Part shown: positions 44,862 to 55,852 of the stretch, piece after piece | Position numbering within the stretch: position 1 is the first letter of the stretch | Layout of the letters: each line of letters opens with the position of its first letter | From: Ditylenchus dipsaci | Lineage: Eukaryota; Nematoda; Chromadorea; Rhabditida; Anguinidae | Length of the DNA: 64,000 nt | Direction of reading: 5' to 3' | Assembly (NCBI GenBank): GCA_004194705.1 | Contig: SADC01001279.1 | Span: 806,001 to 870,000, forward strand | Translations under genes and position numbers: made by a program | The notes under the pieces: model-generated | The model's database searches: none | Seen by the model: the letters and a program-made list of their open reading frames with translations, nothing else | Told to the model about the DNA's origin: nothing

Positions 44862-45456
44862 TCAGGTATGATGAGGACTTGCAATCCAAGCTATCAAAGA
44901 AGCAGAGAGCAGGCCGGAAATCAAGAATCAATGAGAAGCAGGTTTAGCAGGTGTAACAGGTTGCGTTTGGTACCTCTTCAGTGATCACACTTATTTTTTA
45001 CTTTAGCAAACTGCGCATAAGACTGTGGACAGGAAAAGCTCCGAAAAAGTCTGTAGGTGTCAAGACATGCTCGTGCCGGAGTCGATGGTGGAATCAAGAA
45101 GGCGCGTCGCTATCGTCCTGGCACTGTTGCTCTTCGTGAGATGCTCCGCTATCAATAGTCGACTGATTTGCTGCTCCGTAAGCTTCCCTTTCAGCGCCTT
45201 GTCCGTGAAATTGCGCAAAAGTTCAAGACAGTTCTTCGCTATCAGTGCGTTCCTCTTCCGATCATCGTATATGTCCTCCAATAACCTATTTGTTTTTAGG
45301 GCGTTTGCTGTTGTTGCTCTTCAGGAAGCCATGGAAATGTAGTTGACATGCTTCTTCGAAAACAGCAATTTGTGCGCCGTCCATGCCAAGCGGGTCACCG
45401 TCATGTGCAAGGACCTTCAGCTGGCTCGTCGTCTTCGTGGTCAATTTCATGCTTGA
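44862..45456 (+). pseudogene. Degenerate intron-bearing histone H3 variant
   Basis: The plus strand carries a histone H3 fold in pieces: QTAHKTVDRK and GKAPKKSVGVKT (from 45007), then after a frameshift GGIKKARRYRPGTVALREM, LRYQ, an in-frame TAG (45156-45158), and [20 protein letters not shown]. After an apparent intron ending at 45299 come VVALQEAMEM, a second TAG (45340-45342), [17 protein letters not shown] and [11 protein letters not shown], then TGA at 45454. An upstream spliced-looking exon (44862-44939) encodes a basic segment ending RAGRKSRINEKQ, so the tail may be longer than in canonical H3. Introns rule out a simple retrocopy. Divergence suggests an H3.3-like or CENP-A-like variant; I cannot tell which. 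It lies within the TTAA element, as cargo or as an earlier resident. Confidence 0.85.
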
Positions 45457-46285
45457 GGCTTTGGAAGAAATTGCAACACAATCGTTACACAGTCATACTC
45501 GTTACAGCTACTCCAAAGGTTCTTCTAAGAACCACTTTGTTTTTGTCTTTCTCATAGGTTGATCTGAATAAACGTATTTATCATGAAGTTTCTGTATTCG
45601 GATTCTTACTTTTTCTGTGTTATCAGGTGATGTAGTCAAGTGGATTGTCAGAATTATGTCATAGTGAATGAGATTTAGATCCCTTCTCTTTTTTCGGTTA
45701 AAATACCTATAATTTTAGTGTTTTTTGCAATTTTTTAACCAATTGTGAAATGGCAAAAATCTTTGATTTGTGATGTTTGAGGTGTTGAAGTTTTAAATGA
45801 AGCTGATTACGTTCGTAACTAGAGATGGGCGTTTGCATTTGCCAATACTGATAGGCGTACGATGAAATTTCTAAAAAAAGATCTTTTGGAGTAAAAGACC
45901 CTGTGCTTTTTGCAAAAAAACAGTACATTTCGGTGAAAAAAAGACAAAAAATTTAAAAAAGCGCGTAAAAACGGCAACTTAATTCTTGGCGTTTTGTTTA
46001 AGTTGAACTACAAGGAAATTCAAATTTTGAAAGGGTGTGTAGCACGAGAATAAAGAGCATCAAAAATCCTACAAATTCAGTTCAAACATGAAAGCAACAT
46101 AATTTGTAAAAAAAATGTGACAGGTACTTTAAAAAAAAGCAGAGAATTTTTTTGGCGCCAATTCAAAAATAGTACCACTTTGCCGTTCAATTCACGTTTT
46201 TGAATTTTCGATTTGCGCCATCTTGTAGAGCGTGAGTTTTTGCATCAGAATGCACATTTGTGACAGTCGGTCCTGCAGGTGTTAA

Positions 46286-47010
46286 ATATAAATTTTATAT
46301 ATTTAAAATCTCATGCATTACGTCAAATATTTCTGTTATCCCATGCGTTTGTACCCATAGATCTTTATTTGATTATCATGCATTTGCTTACAATCAACAT
46401 AGCTCATTTTTAACAATTCTCAAACATACTAGAAATGAAATGTCAAACAAAAACATGCAACTAGAATATATTCTACTTGTTTTCTTATAGCTATTTAGAA
46501 CGCGCAGATGTTCATCCTCTCTATATGCCATTCATCCATCATAAAAATTACATCCCTTCTTGATAGATTAAATTCAGGGGGTCGATCCGCCATTCAGATG
46601 GAACGCCTCAACTACCTAAGTAACAACTACCTAAGCCTACACTGCCTACTAGGTGGCTTACACGGTTTTAATTCTCTATAGGTGACCTGCCTAACGCCTG
46701 ACGTCCAAATACCTGTATGGTGGTCTACCTGCCTTCCCGTCATCGAGTACTTTTATGACCCATTGATGGGGTGGAGAGGGAAGGATCTGGTGAAATATCA
46801 TAATAAAATGTCAAAATTTATTTGGCTAGTCTAAAAGATACCTTTAACAAGCTAAAAAAATCGATTCGGTGTGTTAAGTCAACCACAACTATACCTATAT
46901 TCTCATAAAAATGCGTGCAAATAAATATTTTCTAACAAAATTTACATATCTTTGCTAAAACTACGATCTGCTCAACAGACATATTTACAACACAATTTAT
47001 GGATTTGGAG
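46286..47010. other. 3' flank of the SHP-2 gene, no gene recognised
   Basis: Contains CTACCTAAGTAACAACTACC-type words at 46610-46740, related to the minisatellites at 7915 and 21115. No exons. Confidence 0.4.
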
Positions 47011-47013
47011 GCT

Positions 47014-50000
47014 TTAAAGCTGCTCAGCTGTATTACTGTTGAATACCTAAAAATTTTGACGAATTTATGAAATACTCGAAAACAAACTAGCAGAAAAGCT
47101 ACATTGTTAGCTCCATTGATGGTTAGGTTATGAAAACAAGGAGCTGGATTTCGGGTCAAGGGGCTTGGAGACGGCAAAGCCGAGGACGGATCACTTTCCT
47201 AAACAAAATATGCTGTTTTTTTAACCAAAAAATTTACAAAGAAAACTGTGTAGACTAAGAAATTTTGCCGTTTAAAATCCACCGAATATCTCGGCCTTAT
47301 TTGTAAAGTTATCGCTTTTAGCGATAAAAAACGAGGGTAGCATCTGGTTATTTAACTTGAAAGGCTCGCGAACCGAAATCTTAATTTTTAGCGGATCAAC
47401 CGAAAACCAAGTTTCAAAAACCGAAAAAAACAAAAAAAATGTTAAATGACGGAAAATTTTGAAAAAATCCTGAACCGAAAAGCTGTTTAGAAAAAAGGTA
47501 TTTTTAACAGACTAAACCTTCCCTACATAATTTTCGATTACTGGAAATTTTCCAATATTTGAGTCAAGTCGCTATTTGATATTCGAATTTCGAATATTCG
47601 AGTTTATATTCAAAAAGCCGAATATTTTTGAATGATAGTGAATATCAAATATTTGCGTCGACAACCCTGCCAACCTAGAAAAACACAAAATTCATCTTTA
47701 CAAAGAAACTTTTGAAAACTTACATTTTGGATTTGAGCTCTCCTCAGCTGAATTTTTTTATGCAACCAATATAAATATAAAAACTGAGCAGTAATACCTT
47801 CATAAAAGCAGAAATGGCTAAGTCTGAAAATGTTCAAGATAAACAGAATATTTTGCAAGAAAACTTTTTGGCTCACAGATAAACCGGTATTGTGCCTGAA
47901 ACAGTTTCAGGTTAGCAAAAAATCATTTTTATGGCCTCCTTGCCTCTGTTTGAACCATAGTGGCTCTCTGTTCTCTCAACATACGCACTGTTTTTGTAAT
48001 GTCTAGGGGTGTTGATGGCCCTAGATATATTTATACTTTCATACTCAAAAACATAAAAGAGGTATTTGAGGCAGACAAAATCGCTTACCTATCTTTTTGA
48101 TTCGGTTGATCAGCATGTCGAGCACAATAAAAGTTCCGGTGCGTCCTATTCCAGCACTACAAAAACACATAAATTGATTCTAAAATCAAATAAAATACTC
48201 ATCTAAATGTGATCGTGCTATTTCTGATATTTTATTATGGTTTTTCTTGGATTATTTGTTTTCCGAATGCTTTTTTGGATTTGTCCACACCTTTAATAGA
48301 ACGAGAATAGTAGAAAAATAGTCCAAAAAGTTCACAAACAGTCTGTCAACAACTCCTCGACCTTACCCATACTTCAACAAACATACAGGGAGGCCAAAAA
48401 GTTTGATTTTGAAATGATTTATTTGCACCTTTTTCTCATTGTTTATCATGCACATCTTCTGTATTCCATACTTGCCGATGGTTAGGGCCATTATAATTTT
48501 CGTGGGGTTTTTGTTGAAAAATCTGTAAATTTTGCTTAAAAAAATTCACAACAGTTATAATGAGTTATTGACAGAGATTTTGTGAACTCCATTGACTGTT
48601 TTTTGGACATTTTGTTCATTTTGGAAGTGGAATTTATAGATGTTAAACCGTACTTTACACAAAATCGGCTTTTGGACCAGTCGAAAATGTCTTGGTTTAG
48701 CCGGGAGGCCCACTAATGAAATCACGAAAATAGTAGTTTTCCTCCTCACCTACAATGGACCACAATAGGACTTGAAACAGTGGGTTTGGTCTTGTGGCTC
48801 GTCTCCACACAGCTATTGACTTCATCCAAGAAGTGAAGGATGGAGTCTGAAGGACATCCATTGTCTTCCCAACCAAGGAATTGGAAATGGTGTATTCTTC
48901 TCGTTTCTGTAACTAGGTTAAACCAGTTTTGTATCAAATGATTTAGCGTTACCTGTTCCTTTCTCCTTGTTCATCAAACTAAATGTCCTGAGGGTGAAGT
49001 CTTCAGTCTCTTTTTCCTGCTCAGTCGTGACAACAAACTCTTCGTCGTAAAAACTGAAGACTTGCTCCTTGTTCAGATCGGGCCAATATCGAAAGCATTT
49101 TACCTGTAAACTAGCCATTTTTCAGGCTTTCTCAGATACAATCATACATTATCTTATGTCATTGTGACATATCCGATTCCATTACGGATGTATACCGGTT
49201 AATGCAAATGATTCTCTGATTTCAACCCGTTTTTCATTTATTTTGGTCATGATTTTTTGATTCATCGCCAGAATATTTTGCATGAACACTTGTTCGGAAG
49301 CCCAGATTCTAGGATTTTGTTAAGAAAATAGCTCTTTTCGTTTATCTTGCTCCACTGACCAATTTACTGTTTGAGCTGTCTAAAAAGTGCCTGCGAGGGA
49401 TTTCAAAAATCTAACAGGCATTTTTTACACAGCTCAAACAGTAAATTAAAACATGAGTTTTGAACCCTTTATAGTTTGAAAAATTTGCATGCTTCTAATT
49501 GCCGCCCGGGGCGGCAATTAGAGGCAATAAGGCAATGGACACCAAATTGTTGCGATGAAGAACAGGCTTACCCGTCCACGCTCGACCTCTTTAGTAATCA
49601 TCACCTTAAAACCATTTTTTGTCTAACCAAACTAATATATTTCCAATCCTGCTTACAATAATAGTAGAATTTTCCTGCCACATCATATGCCTGAAATTTC
49701 AGGCTTTGAACTTCTATCCAATTTTTCGATTCTTTTCGCGAAGAGTGATGACTTTTTAACGTACTTCGAGCTCGAGTTTGAGTTTGGATTTGAGCCATTG
49801 CAAACTAGAATAAATTTTTTTGATGAGTTTCATTATGAAAATTTCAGGTATATTCTCAGGGCCCCCAAGTAGGATGACCCAAAAATCAACCGAAAATTTT
49901 CAAAAATCAGCATTTGGGGTCAAAAATAGGTTGCAGTTTACAACCCCCCCCCCTTAAAAAACGAGTTTTGAATTATAAAAACACGAGTTTTGAACCCTTT

Positions 50001-53000
50001 GAAGCCCCACGGGGAGTGATCGGATGGAGGAGATAACATCATATTCGTGTTTCTAGACCCTGATTTCATGAGAAAGCCGGCTGTTTTTTTTGGTTCTGAG
50101 AAAAAAAATTTTTTTCGAACCACAGGGGGGGGGGTATCATGGGTTTTTAGTCAAAATTTGAAAAATTTAAATTGGCGCTTTTTGAATTTAAAGGGAATAA
50201 GGGCTGTATGGGAGGGGAAGGGAATAAAAGGGGACCACTTTTATGGCAGGACGTCAGAAATTCAAATGTTTGTATTCTTCGATTGCCTCACCATGTTTTT
50301 CAACTGGGCCGTGGCAAAAATAGACTCTATACGCATTTTTTTATCAAGAGTACTTCTCGGAATCATGTCTAAGGTAAGTGAGTGCGCGCCTCTCTAACTC
50401 TCAAGCTCCCTGTGCCCCTTTGGATGCGCAAGGGACTTGCGGCTTAGAGTTGAGATGAGCACACCCACATACCTTAGACACAAATCACTCGAAAGATACT
50501 CTGGATGCATAAAAAAGCATGCATACCAGAGTTTTTTATGCGGTAGGCCCCAGCATTCAAAACTATGTTCAACATCTTCTTGTTAGTGGGCCCTCTATGA
50601 TTAATGGCCCCTTTTATTCCCTTATCCCTAGAAAGTGTTTAAATATGCTTTTTTCATCGTGTTGTCCAGAAAAAATGAGCTCCGGAGGTGTTTTCGGGTC
50701 ACTTTTCGAAAATTCGGGACTGAGAAGGGGGGTTGGATGGATTAAACCGGATAAGTACCAATTGTTACAAAAATTACTTTATTCGGGATAAACCAACAAC
50801 AAAACAATACTAAATTTCAATATACAACACTGTAGCCTAAATTTTTTAATAGAAAGGGTGGGAATTTAGCAATTTTACCCAAAAATTGTCAGTCGTTTTT
50901 ATCAATTCTTCATTGAATCAGTCAAAATCAGCCAAAATTAGCAAATTAGCCATAAAAATAATAATCAGCATCGGAGGCCCAAAATCAGCAAATGTCTGAT
51001 AAATCAGCCAACTTGGGAGCCCTGTATATTCTCTTAATAAGACTCTCTTTATGACATCCATCAAAATCTTTTATAGTAATTTGCAATGGATCAAATCCAA
51101 ACTCAAACTCGAAGTACGCAAACAAGCCATGACCTATTTTGGTTCCCTGTTAGTTTTTAGATCCGTGAGCGGTTGATGTAGAAAAATTTAGCAATATTAA
51201 ATCCATGGAATTTTTTTAACGTTGGGACTTCATAGGATTTTTATGTCAGGACCAACTCAAACATGCTTTTCTTACTTCTGTTGTGGTTTTGAAACATTTT
51301 TGAGTTCATCATAAGGTACACTGGCCTTCCCTGCGTTTTAAGACGAATCAAAACGATTACAGAAAATACAAAGCAAAAAATAGGTCCCGTTTGTGAATAG
51401 GGCCAATTTTTATAGTAATTTTACCAAAAGTCTCCAACAGTTTCTTGCAAACAGCCTTGCGTTGATATGTACCTTCTTTTTTCATAACCGGCAAACTCTG
51501 CGTATTTGGGATTGTCTGACAGAATCTGAAGACTTTCTCACAATCGTTTTATTGAGTTATCGAATTACTACCTCGATCAAATTGGCATTTATGTAGTCAT
51601 TTTGGGATTCCTCCGCTCTCAAAGTCAATTTTATTCTGGTGTGGTCTTTAAATAAAACATTGATTCCAAATTTTCCAGGATATTTTAAGCGACCAACCAT
51701 ATGGCACCACATTGCGATATCGGTTCTTTAAATCATGAAAAATTTATAAATTTGGTAATTACATGTGAACTTGGTCTTACTTTTCTAACATTCTCAGGTT
51801 TTCTACCCTCTTTGCAACTTATGAACAGACAAGTATCCTTTTCACGATGCAGTTTCTGACAAAAATATTTTTTATTTTGGATATTAGGTAAGGTTTCAAA
51901 AACCTCAAATTCTTCCACAAAACCATCTTTGGCATTTGGTTTGCGAGCCGATTTCATCAGACAGTCTATACGGTCGTCAATGGCTTAACTTATAAATTTT
52001 TTCATTTCCTGTTTTCGAAAATTTAAGCAAAACATACCAGCCGCAGTAAATCTAGTCGACTGCAGAGGCTATAAATAAAAAATCAGGGATGATAGCACAA
52101 GTTTAAAAAAATTACATTTAGACTATTACTTTAAGGAAAAGGACCCTTTTATATTTTTTAAGTTATTTTAAGGTTTTCGAATCTAGCACCATTTTCGGGT
52201 AATTGGACTGAAAACTCGTAAATTTTTCGGGTTTCCAGTCTGGGTCACAGTGCGCGACCCAAAAACTTCTAGTCTTGCCCGAAATAGCTGACTTGAAATT
52301 TCGGTTGCTCAACAATCCTAGCTATTTTGTAGTAAACATAAAAAGTATTGGGGGTTTCAAATAAGCACAAATAATTTCAAAAAAAGGTCATTCAAAACCG
52401 TATAACCTCTAAATGTATCACTCCCGTTAAAAATTGTGTTTTTGTTAAATTTTTTGAAAATTACTCTCAAGCAAGTTATCTGCTACATTGCAGTCATTGA
52501 GATAATGGTAACTAAGAACGGTAAGTTGCCTAAACACCTACCATTTTAAGTCTAACGGCATTGCCCCCATTTTGAACCATTGGCAGTCTGATATAGTTGT
52601 CCAGCAAATCAGCTATGGAGCGGAAATTATCTTTGGGCACCACTCGAAATTTGGCATCCTTAAACATAGGGGAGTTACAAGGAAATCACTTTAAACTAAA
52701 GTAATAGGAAGTGTGTCATCTCCATACGTGCCAGGGCACCGAGTGTACGCTTAACTCAAAATGATACCCTGATATCACTGGAGGTGGCTGACCTCCTATA
52801 AAAAGGTACATACACTGTGATATATCCTGATATGGAGGATAGCATCATCGTTCTTGACGCTCAAAGCGTACTCTCCAGGGTTGCTAAACTCACAAATCTA
52901 ATTTTGCTCATGTGAATTAGCAAATCAGGGCTACCTGGTGCTCTCCCTGACAAGATATGTCCCATTAGGCTCATCTCTAAATTAAGTTGATTGTGTAAAA

Positions 53001-53938
53001 GATTCTTGAAGCAGTTTAAAAATATTACTTCAATAATTCCTCTGCTTCTGATCCTAAAGCCCAGAAATAGACAAACAACCAATAAAAAAATTATATTTGC
53101 AACCTGATATGTTGATGTGAAAAAACCTATAAATTTGTCGGTATTTTTACTACTTTTTTCTGAATTTCACGTAGGCTTAATCAAATCGGCTTATCAAAAA
53201 ACCAAAGTCGATCAGAAAAATATGCCTAATCATGGCCGGTCTCATTTCAGGGAAAAGTTCTTTCTTTAAAGTTAGACTTGGGGACGGTAGTACCTTGACC
53301 AGTTATCTAACCTCTCATTCTCATTAAAAAGTGACGTTCTGCATAAAATTTCATAACCTGTTTTCCGAAAATTTATTAATTAAAATTTTTACAGAATTTC
53401 TAAAAATTATACGTTCTTGAGATTCTAACGGCAAAATTCGCGTAATATGATTTTTGTGATATTCTCTCAGCTTGAGCTTTAAGCAAAAACTTTAACTAAC
53501 CTATCATAGCCCACATTTATCACATTTTCTGAGGGGGAATGACCACGGGGGAAGTAAGCTCTATAAAAGTTCCGTCTTTTTCGCTCAGCAGATTCGGTGT
53601 TCTCACAATATATTGCACAATTTCAGTTAGTGACGAGAATTCCTCTCCTGTCGGCAATTTGTGAAATCCATTTATTGAAGGAATCTTCACATGGGTCACT
53701 CTGGTTCCGCGACTAAATTTTTTTACATAGCAGTTTAAAAGATGCAAAAAAATAATTATCACTGGACAGAAAGTGTGTGATCAGTGGGATTTGATTCGCT
53801 CGGCCTGACCAGGAACTGTCCTTTACTTCCGTAAAGAAATAATCTGAAAGGACAATGAGTCAATAAAGAAATGTATATCAAATAAAAATTTACAATTCTC
53901 TAGCTCTTTCTCCAGTTATATTGTAGAAATATGGAGAT
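47014..53938 (-). CDS. SHP-2/corkscrew-type protein tyrosine phosphatase (two SH2 domains + PTP domain)
   Basis: Cytosolic phosphotyrosine phosphatase acting downstream of receptor tyrosine kinases. I assembled 25 exons by hand and all phases close: 53894-53938, 53763-53843, 53524-53712, 53104-53126, 53029-53053, 52935-52976, 52814-52883, 52542-52658, 52038-52068, 51904-51983, 51781-51855, 51698-51725, 51572-51645, 51425-51525, 49657-49690, 49572-49604, 48953-49103, 48750-48906, 48089-48156, 47944-48020, 47877-47895, 47798-47823, 47724-47747, 47103-47198, 47014-47046. The product is about 565 aa plus a missing short first exon; SHP-2 is about 593 aa. The N-SH2 domain has QFLVRPSE and RVTHVKI; the C-SH2 domain has FFHINISGSEAEELL and YLVREST. 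PTP motifs are GFVEEFE, NRYRNVVPYDHTR, YINANLIE, the HCSAGIGRTG active site and MVQTEAQYRF (Q loop). The WPD loop reads WED. The intron at 47896-47943 is GC-AG; the others checked are GT-AG. The C-terminal tail after the catalytic domain is short and Ser/Pro-rich. The start codon was not located. Confidence 0.93.
49355..49518. repeat. Truncated CCGTATTTCCTCT-family MITE in an SHP-2 intron
   Basis: It shares the TTTACTGTTTGAGCTGT hairpin and the AGAAGCATGCAA end of the 23926-24168 element, with GCCGCCCGGGGCGGC at the end, but lacks the terminal CCGTATT. Confidence 0.65.
49860..50640. repeat. Dispersed repeat in the large SHP-2 intron (49691-51424)
   Basis: Shares GGGAGGGGAAGGGAATAAAA with 9810 and AGTACTTCTCGGAATCATGT with 10845, and the tail with 13860-13990. 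Runs of C (49943-49952) and G (50125-50134) lie within it. Confidence 0.65.
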
Positions 53939-54070
53939 CTGAAAAAAGTTTTTGGTTGTTGAATTGTATAACGAAAGTTCTAGATAGTGTTCAGAGAAAT
54001 TCTCCGGGTGAAAATTATTGTACTTGTTAGTAGAAAGCCATTTTCTCAATTCTGTTTTCATAGAGTCTTA

Positions 54071-54499
54071 TGGCTCATTTATAAACGTTGTCGTTGTCAT
54101 CGTCGTTGTCGTTGGAATATTTTTTTTATAAAAGCCTTTTTTTCGCCAACGACGATGACACGACGACCTATTTATAAAAAATCCAACGACAACGCCAACG
54201 ACAATGACAACGCCAAGGACAACAAAAAAAATTCATTCAAAATTGGACAAATTTCGCATTTTCAGTCGAGATTTCCAGGGAAAACGTGTAGAGAATATAG
54301 TTAATCCTTAAAATTCTGACTTCAAATGCAAAATTTGTCTAATTTGGAAGAAAAGTTATCGTTGTCGTTGGCGTTGTCGTTGGATTTTTTTCTAAATAGG
54401 TAGTCGTCGTCGTTGGCGTTGTCGTTGGCGTAAAAGTGCCTTTATAAAACATTTTTTCCACCGACAACGACGACAACGACAACGTTTATAAATGAGCTA
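54071..54499. mobile_element. 429-bp MITE with ACGACA arrays, TTA target (Harbinger-like)
   Basis: TTA at 54068-54070 and 54500-54502; ends T[G/A]GCTCATTTATAAACG. Four blocks of CGTTGTCGTTGxCGT hexamer-like repeats alternate in orientation. Confidence 0.85.
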
Positions 54500-54539
54500 T
54501 TAGGTTTTCGTAGCATTTATTATACCGCTGCCTTTCTTT

Positions 54540-55850
54540 TTAATTTTGGACGATTATTTCCTTTTTTGCCTTGCGCTCCCCCTGTAATCGAATTTTTTTA
54601 CAAGATTCTCTAAATATCTCTTGTTTTGTTGATAGGGTTGTTATTAGTTGAGTATTTTTGAAATAAATGGTGACGGCTACCAGACAAATTCCAATATCTT
54701 TGGAATTTGTTGGCCGACTTTTTCGAATATTTTTAGAATTTGGCGACTGTTTCACTTTGGGTCATATTTCAGAAAGCAATCAAATTCTGTGGACAAATTT
54801 GGGTTTTTGACGACATTCGACTACTAGGATGCCTCAGAATAAAAAAGTTAAACATAAATTATTTTTGATTATTTTACACAAAGTATACAAAAACTGTGCA
54901 TTTACCAAATCAATTTACCTGTTAGGCATTTCTCCAGGCTCAATTGGCAAATAATAATCTACAATTTATTGCTATTCAGCAGCATTTAGCAGCATTCATC
55001 TACAACTGTCAATATAAACCTCTCTTTTTGTTTAAGCCAAAGAATAATTTCTCCACAAAAGTGTTGAGCTGTATTGAATTACGGCGTATGACGACATATT
55101 GGCTTAATTAAAACGCCTCTGCAAATGTTAGCAAAAAGAAATTGTTGAATGTGTGTGTGCAAGACGTAATTTTTTTCTCTCGTCTCATTTTTATTATAAA
55201 AATTCATTCCAAATATTTTTTTAGTGTTTCCGCTCGGGACCCAGTCGTTTTGGATTCTATTTTGAATGTGGATTTTGTCTCACAAATTTGTTTGATCTCC
55301 TTTTCTGCGCTGTCTTTTTTGGATTTTGAAATCACCATTGGGTAAAGAGTACGGCAGAAATTTTGCCTGATTTCAGATAGTGCGTCTTGATGCAACTTAG
55401 AGGGAAAAATTTTTGTAACAGTTTTTTCTTGGACCTCAAATTTATTTCAGATTTGATGTTAAAATGACGATTTTTGATTTTTCCACTGTATTTAGGCTCG
55501 CACTCATCTAGAAATATAGTTATATACAGGGTGTACCCATGGGGGGAGGTAAGGAGCCACTTTCAGCTAACAGCGCTGCCACGAAAATTGAAAATGTCCT
55601 AAGAATCCCTGAAAAATGAACAAGCACTAGATAAAATTGCCAAAAATTTTTGGTGCACCTATAAATTCGTCCCTGGGTATTCACACGGTGCCGTTTGAGA
55701 TCAAGCTAATTTTTTGCCAAATATCTGTAAAATAACTTTTTTTATCGTTATCTTTTCGTTTTTTATCAAAAGTCTATGAGATTGCGAACTAACTTTGTGA
55801 TAGTTTAGATTACTTTCACTTACCTGCCTGGTCTCTCAACGATATTTGAA
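54540..55850. other. Intergenic region between SHP-2 and THAP genes
   Basis: No firm exon. It would be expected to hold the first SHP-2 exon and its promoter. A 5' end of the GGGTGTxxCxx family may start at 55528. Confidence 0.35.
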
Positions 55851-55852
55851 GT

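Larger units (their letters stand above)
40626..46281. mobile_element. 5.66 kb TIR element flanked by TTAA, containing nested insertions
   Basis: Left (40626) and right (46281) ends are inverted copies starting [A/C]ACCT[A/G]CAGGACCGACTG and stay alike for about 265 bp (left arm 40626-40865 continued at 41922-41945; right arm about 46014-46281). TTAA lies immediately outside both ends (40622-40625 and 46282-46285), the duplication expected of piggyBac or Kolobok families. No recognisable transposase remains. The interior holds a TA-flanked fold-back (40866-41919), a 2.3 kb element with tandem termini (42373-44686) and a degenerate histone H3 variant (44862-45456). Confidence 0.78.

Noticed and set aside
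45025..45342. 105-codon plus-strand frame across the H3 region
   Set aside because: This frame is not the histone frame; the H3 similarity is in other frames.
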